From assembly GCF_026162645.1 (NCBI RefSeq), contig NZ_JAOTBE010000002.1:1-64000 (forward strand): a stretch of 64,000 nt of DNA, in the 5' to 3' direction. Position numbers and translations under genes: made by a program. The notes below the pieces were generated by a model, which ran no database searches, was not told the origin of the DNA, and saw only the letters and a list, made by a program, of their open reading frames with translations. Positions within the stretch are counted from its first letter, which is position 1. Each line of letters starts with the position of its first letter. Positions 44,910-53,355 of the stretch are shown piece after piece. This stretch comes from Paracoccus rhizosphaerae (GTDB lineage Bacteria > Pseudomonadota > Alphaproteobacteria > Rhodobacterales > Rhodobacteraceae).

Positions 44910-46172
44910 ATGACCACCCCACCCTTCGTCCACCCCGGCATGCGCCTGCCCTTCGTGCTGCTGGTGACCTGTTTCGCGGCCTGGGGCATCGCGGCCAACA
45001 TGACCGACCCGCTGGTGCAGGTCTTCTCGCGCATCTTCTCGATGTCGACGCTGCAGGCGTCGCTGGTGCAGTTCGCCTATTACGGCGCCTATTTCCTGCT
45101 GGCGCTGCCCGCGGCCTTCATCAACCGCCGCTGGTCGTTCAAGACGGGCATCCTGACCGGCCTCGGCTGCGCGATCCTGGGGGCGTTCCTGTTCTATCCG
45201 GCCGCGCAGGCGATGACCTTCGGCTTCTTCCTGGCGGCGCTGTTCCTGCTGGCGGGCGGGCTGTCGATCCTGGAGACATCGGCCAATCCCTTCGTGATGG
45301 CGATGGGCCCCGGGGCCAACGCCACCCGCCGCCTGAACCTCGCGCAGGCGTTCAACCCGGTCGGCACCAACATCGGCGTCTTCCTGGCGGCGACCCTGAT
45401 CCTGCCGCAGCTGAACCAGGCCAGCGCCGCCGACCGCGCCGCCATGACCGCCGGCGCGTTGCGCGCCGTCCAGCAGGCCGAGCTGCAGGCCGTCATGACC
45501 CCCTATGTCGGCTTCGCCTTCGTGCTGCTGGCAATCTGGGTGGCGATCGCGCTGATCCGCATGCCGACCCGCCGCGAGGCCGCCGAAGGCGGCGCCGTCC
45601 ATTTCGGCGCCACGCTGCGGCGGCTGTCGCGCAACCGCCATTACGTCTTCGGCGTCGTCGCCCAGTTCTTCAACGTCGCCGCTCAGACCTGCATCTGGAC
45701 CTTCACCATCCAGTACGCGATGGCGACCCTTGGCGGGACCGAGGCGCAGGCCGGCTGGTACCTGCAGGCCAGCCTGATCGTGTTCCTGGTTTCGCGCTTC
45801 GTGATGGTCGGCCTGATGGGGGTGGTCCGCCCGGCCCTTCTGCTGGCGGGGATGGCGCTGGCCGGGACCGGTCTGTGCCTGTTTGCCGCCGGAGGTCCGG
45901 GCATGGCCGGCGTATGGGCGGTGGTCGCGCTGTCGGCCTGCCTGTCGCTGATGTTCCCCACCATCTACGGCATCGCGCTGGAGGGGCTGGGCGAGGATAC
46001 CAAGTTCGGCGCGGCGGGTCTTGTCATGGCGATCCTGGGCGGCGCGCTGATGCCGATGGTCCAGGGCGCCATCCTGGACGCGCAGGGGGCGCAGCTGTCC
46101 TTCGTGGTGCCGGGGCTGTGCTTCCTGGTCGTCGCGGCCTTCGGCGTCTTCGACCTGCGCAGGCGCCGCTGA
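44910..46172 (+). CDS. FucP-type sugar MFS transporter
   Basis: A 420-residue MFS carrier resembling the L-fucose:H+ symporter branch (FucP/GluP). Twelve helices are visible, with the typical first-helix sequence VTCFAAWGIAANMTDPLV and the helix-4/5 motif GGLSILETSANPFVMAMGP followed by RLNLAQAFNPVGTNIG. These are strong FucP-group signatures. No sugar kinase, isomerase or aldolase gene lies nearby, so its sugar is unknown. It converges on pcs with a 3-base gap. Confidence 0.9.
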   Translation: MTTPPFVHPGMRLPFVLLVTCFAAWGIAANMTDPLVQVFSRIFSMSTLQASLVQFAYYGAYFLLALPAAFINRRWSFKTGILTGLGCAILGAFLFYPAAQAMTFGFFLAALFLLAGGLSILETSANPFVMAMGPGANATRRLNLAQAFNPVGTNIGVFLAATLILPQLNQASAADRAAMTAGALRAVQQAELQAVMTPYVGFAFVLLAIWVAIALIRMPTRREAAEGGAVHFGATLRRLSRNRHYVFGVVAQFFNVAAQTCIWTFTIQYAMATLGGTEAQAGWYLQASLIVFLVSRFVMVGLMGVVRPALLLAGMALAGTGLCLFAAGGPGMAGVWAVVALSACLSLMFPTIYGIALEGLGEDTKFGAAGLVMAILGGALMPMVQGAILDAQGAQLSFVVPGLCFLVVAAFGVFDLRRRR

Positions 46173-46175
46173 GTC

Positions 46176-46868
46176 TCAGCCCCGCGCGGGGATCAGCTGC
46201 TGCGCGGCGCCTGCCAGCAGCAGCCAGACCGACGTCAGCACCAGGCCCCAGTTCGCCCAACTGGCCGGGTGGAAATCCACCACCGCCGCCCAGCAGGCGA
46301 ACAGCACCCACAGGATCGCCACCGGCAGCGACACGACGCGCCAGCGCTCGGTCCGGACGGGGTGGATGAACTTGATGTTGGTGAACATCGCCACGCTGAG
46401 GATCACCACGATCGCCAGGATGACGGTCCAGTGCGGCTCGACCGCGAACAGGACCAGCACCACCATGTTCCAGCAGCCGGGAAAGCCCGCGAAGGAATTG
46501 TCGCGCGTCTTCATGCGGGTGTCCGCGAAATAGACCACGCTGGCGAAGACGATCACGATGATCGCGAACCAGCCGGTCCAGCCAGACAGCAGATCAGACT
46601 GGAACAGCGCGAAGGCCGGGATGAACACATAGGTCAGATAGTCGATGATCAGGTCCATCAGGACGCCGTCATAGGACGCCCAGTTGGTCTTGACGTCGTA
46701 GCGGCGCGCCAGTGGGCCGTCGATGCCGTCAACGGCGAAGGCCGCGACCAGCCACAGGAACATCAGCGCCCATTCCTCGTCGGCGGCGGCCAGCATGGCC
46801 AGCATCGACAGGACCGCGCCTGTGGCGGTCAGAAGGTGGACGGCAAGGGCTTTGTATTTCAGCTGCAT
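46176..46868 (-). CDS. pcs: Phosphatidylcholine synthase
   Basis: A 230-residue membrane enzyme that makes phosphatidylcholine from CDP-diacylglycerol and choline, a pathway found mainly in alphaproteobacteria. The CDP-alcohol phosphotransferase motif DG..AR........G...D...D is present as DGIDGPLARRYDV...SYDGVLMDLIID. About seven or eight helices can be drawn. ATG 46868 begins MQLKYKALAVHLL. The Pcs family is distinguished from PgsA and PssA by FADTRMKTRDNSFAGFPGCWN. Confidence 0.95.
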   Translation of the reverse strand: MQLKYKALAVHLLTATGAVLSMLAMLAAADEEWALMFLWLVAAFAVDGIDGPLARRYDVKTNWASYDGVLMDLIIDYLTYVFIPAFALFQSDLLSGWTGWFAIIVIVFASVVYFADTRMKTRDNSFAGFPGCWNMVVLVLFAVEPHWTVILAIVVILSVAMFTNIKFIHPVRTERWRVVSLPVAILWVLFACWAAVVDFHPASWANWGLVLTSVWLLLAGAAQQLIPARG

Positions 46869-46932
46869 GTCGTTTTTGTCGCAGGTTGCCCCCCGGTCCG
46901 CAACCTCGCAAGGCCCGAATATGGCAGACGGA

Positions 46933-47664
46933 TCAGCGCAGGATCGGCGGGCGCGGGGGTTTCGGTGTTTCGGGTTCCGGCTGCGGCGGCGTCAGGTCGA
47001 ACAGCAACGCACCCGGCGGCGGCGAGGGTTCCGAAAAGCTGATGTCGACGCCGCCCGGCTGCGGCGGCAGGAAAGCCAGCGTCTCGGCCAGGGCCTTGGC
47101 GATGGCGGCGTGACGGTCAGCGGGCGCGCCAGCGATCAGCAGCAGATGGCCCTGCCCGCCCGCGACGCCGACCAACGCGGCGCCAGCGATCAGCCCGCGC
47201 ATGTCCGCCAGACGCTGCCCCAAGGGGCCCGACAGCGCCTGGGCCACGTCGGGCGCGGGGGCGGTCAGGCGCAGCCGGGCCTCAGCCTCCTCGGGGGCGG
47301 CGGCCAGGGCGCCTGTCAGCCAGTCCAGCATCGCGGCGTCCAGCAGCATCTCGGACGGGTGGCCCGGGTTGACCAGCAGCCCGGCCCCCTCGGCGCGCAG
47401 CAGCCCCGCAAGGACCCGCCCCGGCATCGCCGCATACGCCACTGGCTGCCCGAAGAAGCCCGCCAGCCGATCCTCGGTGTCGCAGGCCAGCGCGACCTGC
47501 GCCCCCTCCAGCGGGAACATCCGCAGCTCGATCCGGTCGTCCGAGGGTTCGCGCACCAGCGCGACAGCCAACTCGGTATCGGCCAGCCGGGACAGCATCC
47601 GCGACCGCTGCAAGGCGTCGGCGTCATGGAAGGGAACCGGGGCAAGATCGTCCAGCGCGGTCAC
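46933..47664 (-). CDS. SseB family protein
   Basis: A 243-residue protein with an SseB-type N-terminal domain (about 10-130, with VALACDTEDRLAGFFGQPVAYAAMPGRVL). A second alpha/beta domain follows, and then a Pro-rich C-terminal tail. The GTG start at 47664 follows AAAGGAAAGGCC. Family members include secretion-linked SseB proteins, but in this setting the role is unknown. It is divergent from the serine hydrolase. Confidence 0.78.
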   Translation of the reverse strand: MTALDDLAPVPFHDADALQRSRMLSRLADTELAVALVREPSDDRIELRMFPLEGAQVALACDTEDRLAGFFGQPVAYAAMPGRVLAGLLRAEGAGLLVNPGHPSEMLLDAAMLDWLTGALAAAPEEAEARLRLTAPAPDVAQALSGPLGQRLADMRGLIAGAALVGVAGGQGHLLLIAGAPADRHAAIAKALAETLAFLPPQPGGVDISFSEPSPPPGALLFDLTPPQPEPETPKPPRPPILR

Positions 47665-47764
47665 GGGCAAGGCCTTTCCTTTGGTCGCCCCTGCCCTAGT
47701 CGCGCGCCCGCCCGCACGCAAGCGTGATTGCCGCATTGGCGCGCCTGCCGCCATATTTACGGTC

Positions 47765-48775
47765 ATGAACCGCCGCACCCTGATCCTGACCGCCGCCACG
47801 GCACCGCTGCTGGCCGCCCCCGGCCTGGCCCGCGCTGCCCTGCCGGCCGTCCTGACCCAGGCCGCCCGGCTTGATCCCTTGCGCGCCGTCGCCGTCTGGC
47901 GGGGCGACGGCGGCACCGGGTCCGAGATCGCGGCCGAGGGGTATCACGGCTTCACCCCCGACAGCCCAACGAACATCAAGTCGGCGTCCAAGTCGATCAT
48001 CTCGGCGCTGGCGGGCATTGCCATCGACCGCGGCCTGCTGGAGGGGACCGGCCAGCCGATCGCCCCCCTGCTGCAGGACGATCTGCCCGACGATCCCGAC
48101 CCGCGGCTGGCGCAGGTGACGATCGGCAACCTGCTGTCGATGCAGGCGGGGCTGGAGAGGCAGTCGGGCCCGAACTATGGCCGTTGGGTCAGCAGCGCGA
48201 ACTGGGTTAGGGCGGCGCTGGCCGCGCCCTTTACGCAGGACCCCGGCGGGCGGATGCAGTATTCGACCGCCTCGACGCATCTTGTCGCGGCGATCCTGAC
48301 GCGCGTGACCGGGCGCCCGCTGCGGGAGGTCGCCGCCGACTGGCTGGCGCCGATCCCGGGCTTCCGGATCACCGGTTGGGACCGCGATCCCCAAGGCATC
48401 TATCTGGGCGGCAACCAGATGGCGATGAGCACGCGTTCGCTTCTGGCTTTCGGCGCCACCTATGCGCGGAACGGACAGGCGGACGGGCGCCAGGTCGTGC
48501 CGCCGGACTGGATCGAGGACAGCTGGGAGCGCCGGACCTCCAGCATCTTCAGCGGCCAGGGCTATGGTTATGGCTGGTTTCTGGGCCGGATGGACGGGCG
48601 GGACGTCCGCTATGGCTGGGGCTATGGCGGGCAGATGATATATGTCTTTCCGGCCGCGCGCGGTCAGCCGGCGCTGGCCGTCGCCATCACCTCGGACCCC
48701 GACCAGCCGTCGGCGCGCACCGGCTATCGCGACGACCTGCACCGGCTTGCGCAGAGCATCCTGCGCGCCGCCTGA
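47765..48775 (+). CDS. Serine hydrolase, class C beta-lactamase fold
   Basis: A 336-residue exported enzyme. A Sec/Tat-like signal with MNRRTLILTAATAPLL precedes AARAAL-type cleavage. The catalytic SxxK is Ser73-Ala-Ser-Lys76 (IKSASKSII), and the YxN-like motif is YST in MQYSTASTH. The family includes AmpC-like enzymes, D-aminopeptidases, esterases and 6-aminohexanoate dimer hydrolase; the substrate is not predictable. GYGYGWFLG and GWGYGGQMIYVFP resemble the 6-aminohexanoate hydrolase/EstB branch. Confidence 0.87.
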   Translation: MNRRTLILTAATAPLLAAPGLARAALPAVLTQAARLDPLRAVAVWRGDGGTGSEIAAEGYHGFTPDSPTNIKSASKSIISALAGIAIDRGLLEGTGQPIAPLLQDDLPDDPDPRLAQVTIGNLLSMQAGLERQSGPNYGRWVSSANWVRAALAAPFTQDPGGRMQYSTASTHLVAAILTRVTGRPLREVAADWLAPIPGFRITGWDRDPQGIYLGGNQMAMSTRSLLAFGATYARNGQADGRQVVPPDWIEDSWERRTSSIFSGQGYGYGWFLGRMDGRDVRYGWGYGGQMIYVFPAARGQPALAVAITSDPDQPSARTGYRDDLHRLAQSILRAA

Positions 48776-48778
48776 GCG

Positions 48779-49228
48779 TCAGTCGATGAAGTCTCCGGCC
48801 TGGAAGTTGCCCAGGTTGCCCAGAAGCTGGCCGATGACCGAAACCTCGACCACGCTGCCTTCGGTCACGCGGCGCGACAGGGTGACGACGCGGCCCTGCT
48901 CCAGCCCGAAACGCTCGACATTGCTGACGACGCCGTCCGGCGCGAACGAGATGGCGACGACCTCGCGGTTGATCTCCTCGGGGGCGGCGGGACCCACGCG
49001 GCGCCAGCGCGACCCGACATAGTACCACCCCGACCCGGTCAAGAGCCCCTGCGCCGAAGGCCGCCCCACAAGCGCCGGCAGATCGTCGCGCGTCGTCTGC
49101 CCCGGCACGACCTGCGCCAGTTCGACGTCCGGCGGGACATAGCCGTGGTTGCGATAGATCGGCGCGCAGGCGGCAAGCCCGAGGATGGCCAGAAACGCCA
49201 GTGTCATCAGGCTTCTGATGGCGGCCAT
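48779..49228 (-). CDS. bamE: Outer membrane protein assembly factor BamE
   Basis: A 149-residue lipoprotein. The signal peptide ends in the lipobox LAAC with Cys21. The SmpA/OmlA domain holds VVPGQTTRDDLPALVGRPS and the WYYVG strand. BamE is part of the machine that inserts outer-membrane beta-barrels. ATG 49228 follows AAGGAGATAACCC. It is divergent from the DUF177 gene, as in other Rhodobacteraceae. Confidence 0.92.
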   Translation of the reverse strand: MAAIRSLMTLAFLAILGLAACAPIYRNHGYVPPDVELAQVVPGQTTRDDLPALVGRPSAQGLLTGSGWYYVGSRWRRVGPAAPEEINREVVAISFAPDGVVSNVERFGLEQGRVVTLSRRVTEGSVVEVSVIGQLLGNLGNFQAGDFID

Positions 49229-49346
49229 GTGGGTTATCTCCTTGGGGCGGTTGACGCGGCCCGCCCTGCCTAGCAAACTCGGCCACCCTGCTCAAGAATG
49301 TCAATCTGCGGGCCGCGCCCCGCGCTACACGATCCCGAAAGCCGCC

Positions 49347-49880
49347 ATGACCGCACCCGAATCGCATCCGCAGCGCCTGCGCGTCGCGCACCTGAATCCC
49401 AACACCCCAACGCCGTTCCATCTGGCGCCGGACGCCGATACCCGCGCCGCACTGGCCGAGGAGCTGGGCATCGACGCCCTGTCGCGCCTGGATTTCCGGG
49501 GCGAACTTCGCGCCCATGGCCACGACGGCTGGTTGCTGACCGGCAAGCTGGCCGCGCGTGTCACGCAGCCCTGCGTGGTGACGCTGAAGCCCGTGCGCAG
49601 CGACATCAGCGATGACGTGCGCATCCAATTCACCCCCCATGTCGCCGCGCCCGAGGGCGACGAGGTCGAGATGCCGGACGAGACGCTGGAGCCGCTTGGC
49701 AGCTTCATCGACCTGACCGCGATCATGGTCGAGGCGCTCAGCCTGGCGCTGCCGGAATATCCGCGCGCCGCAGGGGCCGAGCTTGCGTCCCCAGACCAGC
49801 CCGATGATCAGGCCGGGGACACCCGCCGCCCCTTTGCGGGTCTGGACAAGCTGCTGGGGGGAAAGTCGGACGAATCCTGA
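49347..49880 (+). CDS. DUF177 (YceD) protein
   Basis: A 177-residue YceD/DUF177 protein. The central part contains [36 protein letters not shown] (the single-cysteine family core) and the C-terminal [21 protein letters not shown]. The family is nearly always upstream of rpmF, as here, and in plants and bacteria is linked to 23S rRNA accumulation. ATG 49347 gives [11 protein letters not shown] 235-base gap without recognisable features separates it from rpmF. Confidence 0.9.
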   Translation: MTAPESHPQRLRVAHLNPNTPTPFHLAPDADTRAALAEELGIDALSRLDFRGELRAHGHDGWLLTGKLAARVTQPCVVTLKPVRSDISDDVRIQFTPHVAAPEGDEVEMPDETLEPLGSFIDLTAIMVEALSLALPEYPRAAGAELASPDQPDDQAGDTRRPFAGLDKLLGGKSDES

Positions 49881-50115
49881 CTGTGGCCGCCCCGCCACAT
49901 GCCGCGCCGAATGGCGCCCAAGGCGCGCGTCTGGGGGAGAAATTGATATCGAAACGCGCGACAGGGGGCGGAACGCGGCGCAATTTCCCGACCTCCCCTG
50001 GCCTTCGGGGCTTGCGGGCGCGGCGTTCATCGCGTATCTGCGCGGTTCATTTACGAATTCAAATCTCCGGTGCCCTCGCGTCAAGGCGCAGCACCCTGAC
50101 AACCGAGGTGGTGAC

Positions 50116-50322
50116 ATGGCTGTCCCTCAGAATCGCGTAACCCGCTCCAAGCGCAACATGCGTCGCGCGCATGACTCGCTGGTGGCCGGCAATCCGAATG
50201 AATGCTCGAACTGCGGCGAACTCAAGCGTCCGCACCACGTCTGCCCGTCCTGCGGCCACTATGCCGACCGCGAAGTGATCGCGCAGGCGAACGAGATCGA
50301 CCTGGACGACGACGCGGCCTGA
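50116..50322 (+). CDS. rpmF: 50S ribosomal protein L32
   Basis: A 68-residue L32. It opens [20 protein letters not shown] and keeps a four-cysteine zinc-type site CSNCGE...HVCPSCGHY. It stands at the head of the rpmF-plsX-fabH cluster that ties ribosome and fatty-acid synthesis together in many bacteria. ATG 50116 lies behind GAGGTGGTGAC. Confidence 0.98.
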   Translation: MAVPQNRVTRSKRNMRRAHDSLVAGNPNECSNCGELKRPHHVCPSCGHYADREVIAQANEIDLDDDAA

Positions 50323-50344
50323 TCCAGGCTTGCAGCGTCCCCTG

Positions 50345-51442
50345 ATGACCGTCGATACCGCGACCATGCCGGCACCGCGCGCCTCCGCAACAGGGGGAAG
50401 CGTGGTGATATCGGTTGACGCCATGGGCGGCGATCGCGGTCCCGCGGTCGTGGTCGCCGGCATGGCCGAAAGCGCCGAGAAGAACCCCGAGATCCGCTTC
50501 ATCGTCCACGGCGACGAGACCGAGCTGTCGGGGCTGATCGCGCGCCGCAAGGTGCTGCAGGGCCGCTGCGACATCCGCCATGCCGCAGGTGTCGTAACGA
50601 TGCACGACAAGCCGAGCCAGGTCGTTCGCAAGGGCGAGGGAAGCTCGATGTGGTCGGCCATCGAATCGGTCAAGCAGGGTGAGGCATCGGTCGCCGTGTC
50701 CTGCGGCAACACCGGTGCGCTGATGGCGCTGTCGATGCTGCGCCTGCGCAAGCTGCCGGGCGTGAATCGTCCCGCCATCGCCTGCCTGTGGCCCTCGCGC
50801 AACCCCCAAGGGTTCAACATCATGCTGGACGTGGGCGCGGACATCCGCGCCGATGCGCATGACCTGCTGCAATATGCGTTGATGGGCGCCTCCTATGCCC
50901 GCAACGGGCTGGGCGTGAAGATGCCGCGCGTCGGTCTCCTGAACGTCGGGACCGAGGAACACAAGGGCCGGGCCGAGCTGAGGCAGGCCCACGATATGAT
51001 CGAGGCCGCCGCCACCGACAGCTTCACTTATGTCGGCTTCGTCGAGGGCGGCGACCTGCCGTCGTCGCGCGTCGATGTGATCGTCACCGACGGATTTACC
51101 GGCAACGTGGCCTTGAAGACCGGCGAGGGGACGGCCAAGCTGGTCGGAGATTTCCTCAAGGACGCCTTCTCGAACTCCATCATGTCGAAATTTGCGGCCG
51201 TCCTGGCCATGACCTCGCTGAAGCGCCTGCAAAAGCGTATCGACCCGCGCCGCGTGAACGGCGGCATCTTCCTTGGGCTGAACGGCACCGTGGTGAAATC
51301 GCACGGCTCGGCCGACGCCACCGGCGTCTCGGCCGCGATCAAGCTGGCCTTCACCTTGGCCAAGTCGGGCTTCCAGGATCGCCTTGCCGCCCGCGTGGCG
51401 CAAAGCGCCGCCGCCCCGACCGGCACCGAGGCATCGTCTTGA
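50345..51442 (+). CDS. plsX: Phosphate acyltransferase PlsX
   Basis: A 365-residue PlsX, which makes acyl-phosphate from acyl-ACP for phospholipid synthesis. The core begins VVISVDAMGGDRGPAVVVAG, followed by NTGALMALSMLRLRKLPGVNRPAIACLWPS and DGFTGNVALKTGEGTAKL. The start could be ATG 50345, as listed, or GTG 50402, which has GGGGGAAGC directly before it and would remove a 19-residue variable tail. The stop overlaps the fabH TTG. Confidence 0.95.
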   Translation: MTVDTATMPAPRASATGGSVVISVDAMGGDRGPAVVVAGMAESAEKNPEIRFIVHGDETELSGLIARRKVLQGRCDIRHAAGVVTMHDKPSQVVRKGEGSSMWSAIESVKQGEASVAVSCGNTGALMALSMLRLRKLPGVNRPAIACLWPSRNPQGFNIMLDVGADIRADAHDLLQYALMGASYARNGLGVKMPRVGLLNVGTEEHKGRAELRQAHDMIEAAATDSFTYVGFVEGGDLPSSRVDVIVTDGFTGNVALKTGEGTAKLVGDFLKDAFSNSIMSKFAAVLAMTSLKRLQKRIDPRRVNGGIFLGLNGTVVKSHGSADATGVSAAIKLAFTLAKSGFQDRLAARVAQSAAAPTGTEASS

Positions 51443-52413
51443 CCCGCCGTGCCGTCATCCGCGGCACCGGCCATTATCTGCCGGAACGCGTCGTCGAGAA
51501 CAGTTGGTTCGAGGGCCGGCTGGACACGACCGACGAATGGATCCGGACCCGCACCGGGATCGAGCGCAGGCATTTCGCGGCTGAGGGCCAGACCACCAGC
51601 GACCTGGCGATCCGCGCCGCCCGCGCGGCGCTCGACCGCGCCGGCATGACGGCCGACGACATCGACGGGATCGTGCTGGCGACCTCGACCCCGGACTTCA
51701 CCTTCCCGGCCGTCGCGACGATGGTTCAGGCGGGGCTGGGCATGCGGCGCGGCTTCGCCTTCGACGTGCAGGCGGTCTGCGCCGGCTTCGTCTTCGCACT
51801 GGCCAATGCTGACGGCATGATCCGCTCGGGCCAAGCGGATCGCGTGTTGGTCATCGGGGCCGAGACGTTCTCTCGCATCATGGACTGGACGGACCGCGGC
51901 ACCTGCGTGCTGTTCGGCGACGGCGCCGGCGCCGTGGTGGTCGAGGCGCAGAACGGCGCCGGCACGTCAGACGACCGCGGCATCCTCTCCAGCGACCTGA
52001 ACAGCGACGGCACCTATCGCGAACTGCTCTATGTTGATGGCGGCGTGTCGGCCACCGGCACGACAGGCCAGCTGCGGATGCAGGGCAACCTCGTCTTCCG
52101 CCATGCAGTGGAAAAGCTGGCCAAAACCGCGCATACCGCCCTGGACAAGGCCGGGCTGACGGGCGCGGACGTGGACTGGCTGGTGCCGCACCAGGCCAAC
52201 ATGCGGATCATCACCGCGACCGCCCAGAAGATGGGCCTGCCGCTGGAGAAGGTCGTTCTGACCGTCGCCGATCACGGCAACACCTCGGCCGCGTCGATCC
52301 CGCTGGCGTTGTCGGTGGCCGATACCGCCGGACGCTTCCAGCCCGGCCAGCTTCTGGTGACCGAGGCGATCGGCGGCGGCCTCAGCTGGGGTTCGGTCGT
52401 CCTGCGCTGGTAG
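51439..52413 (+). CDS. fabH: 3-oxoacyl-ACP synthase III
   Basis: A 324-residue KAS III that starts fatty-acid synthesis by joining acetyl-CoA to malonyl-ACP. The catalytic triad is Cys114 (VQAVCAGF), His251 (VPHQAN) and Asn281 (DHGNTSAAS). The TTG start overlaps the plsX stop (TTGA), giving translational coupling. In related genomes ihfA usually follows; here a zinc-finger gene and a TRAP transporter set lie in between. Confidence 0.97.
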   Translation: MTRRAVIRGTGHYLPERVVENSWFEGRLDTTDEWIRTRTGIERRHFAAEGQTTSDLAIRAARAALDRAGMTADDIDGIVLATSTPDFTFPAVATMVQAGLGMRRGFAFDVQAVCAGFVFALANADGMIRSGQADRVLVIGAETFSRIMDWTDRGTCVLFGDGAGAVVVEAQNGAGTSDDRGILSSDLNSDGTYRELLYVDGGVSATGTTGQLRMQGNLVFRHAVEKLAKTAHTALDKAGLTGADVDWLVPHQANMRIITATAQKMGLPLEKVVLTVADHGNTSAASIPLALSVADTAGRFQPGQLLVTEAIGGGLSWGSVVLRW

Positions 52414-52416
52414 GCG

Positions 52417-52695
52417 TCACTTCAGCAGCGCATCCTTGCTGGCGCGGCGGTTCATCCCGCCAGCGGGACGCCGCGTCCGGTCGTGCCCCGACTGACAATC
52501 CACGCACAGCTTGACCCCCGGCTGCGCCAGCCGGCGCGCCTCGGGAATGGGTTCATCGCATTCGGCGCAATGGGTGGCGCTGTCGCCCTGTGCGGCACGC
52601 CGGGCCGCAGCCTCGCGTGCCCGGGCGACGGCCTCGGCCGTGCTGATCTCGATCTGTTCATTTACCGCGTCGTCGCGGGCCCATCCGCCGGCCAT
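52417..52695 (-). CDS. DksA/TraR C4-type zinc finger protein
   Basis: A 92-residue TraR/DksA-like protein. The N-terminal half is a charged Ala/Arg/Glu-rich helix. The C-terminal C4 zinc motif is CAECDEPIPEARRLAQPGVKLCVDCQ (CxxC...CxxC). It lacks the long coiled-coil with DxxDxA tip of true DksA, resembling the short phage/plasmid TraR type. It may touch RNA polymerase. It is convergent with fabH, with three bases between stops. Confidence 0.85.
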   Translation of the reverse strand: MAGGWARDDAVNEQIEISTAEAVARAREAAARRAAQGDSATHCAECDEPIPEARRLAQPGVKLCVDCQSGHDRTRRPAGGMNRRASKDALLK

Positions 52696-52842
52696 GCGTC
52701 TTCTCCTATATATCTGAACAAGATGGGCGCGGCTGGACCGAAATGCAATTCCGGACCGGTTGACAGCATCGCGGCCAGCGGAAAGACTGCCGGCAATGCA
52801 GGCGCGGCGACAGCCCCCTGCCGCCTTGGGAGGGCTGAAATC

Positions 52843-53355
52843 TTGCCGATCGTCCGTCTGATCGACGGCATCAATGAGGTCGTCGGCCGCATTGTGTCCG
52901 TCGTCGCGCTCATCTTTGCCGCGATCATCATCTATGACGTATTCATGCGCTATGTGCTGGGCCAACCCACGCGGTGGGCCTTTGATGTCACCAAGCAGCT
53001 TTACGGGTTCTATTTCGTGATGCTGGGCGGCTATGCGCTGCGCCACCAGTCGCATGTGCGCGTCGACCTGCTGACCGCCCGCATGGGGCCGGGCCTGCGC
53101 CGTTGGGTCGAGATCGCGGGATACCTGATCTTCTTCTTTCCCTTCGCCTGGATCTTCGCGCGGCGCAGCTGGGATTTCGCGATGACCTCGTGGAACCAGG
53201 GAGAGCTGACCTACGGCGCCGTGCAGCTTCCGGTCTATCCGCTGAAGATGTCGATGTTCGCCGCTGCCTGCCTGCTGCTGATCCAGGGGATCAGCGAGGT
53301 GCTGAAACTTGCCCTGAACCGGGCCGACCATCTGGAGCCGCGCGATGTCGGGTGA
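52843..53355 (+). CDS. TRAP transporter small permease (DctQ)
   Basis: A 170-residue four-helix DctQ subunit with the signature YDVFMRYVLGQPTRWAFDVTKQLYGF (about 28-53). The TTG start at 52843 follows GGGAGGG at ideal spacing. Longer upstream frames add non-homologous sequence. Its end overlaps dctM by 11 bases. With DctM and DctP it forms a sodium-driven uptake system for organic acids. Confidence 0.9.
   Translation: MPIVRLIDGINEVVGRIVSVVALIFAAIIIYDVFMRYVLGQPTRWAFDVTKQLYGFYFVMLGGYALRHQSHVRVDLLTARMGPGLRRWVEIAGYLIFFFPFAWIFARRSWDFAMTSWNQGELTYGAVQLPVYPLKMSMFAAACLLLIQGISEVLKLALNRADHLEPRDVG

Noticed and set aside
43688..46369. Plus-strand ORF of 893 codons overlapping two transporters
   Set aside because: It runs out of frame through the symporter and FucP-like genes and is Arg/His/Pro-rich without motifs.
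49881..50115. A small gene or RNA in the 235-base gap before rpmF
   Set aside because: No ORF with coding character and a ribosome binding site, and no strong hairpin with T-run, could be supported. It probably holds the rpmF promoter.
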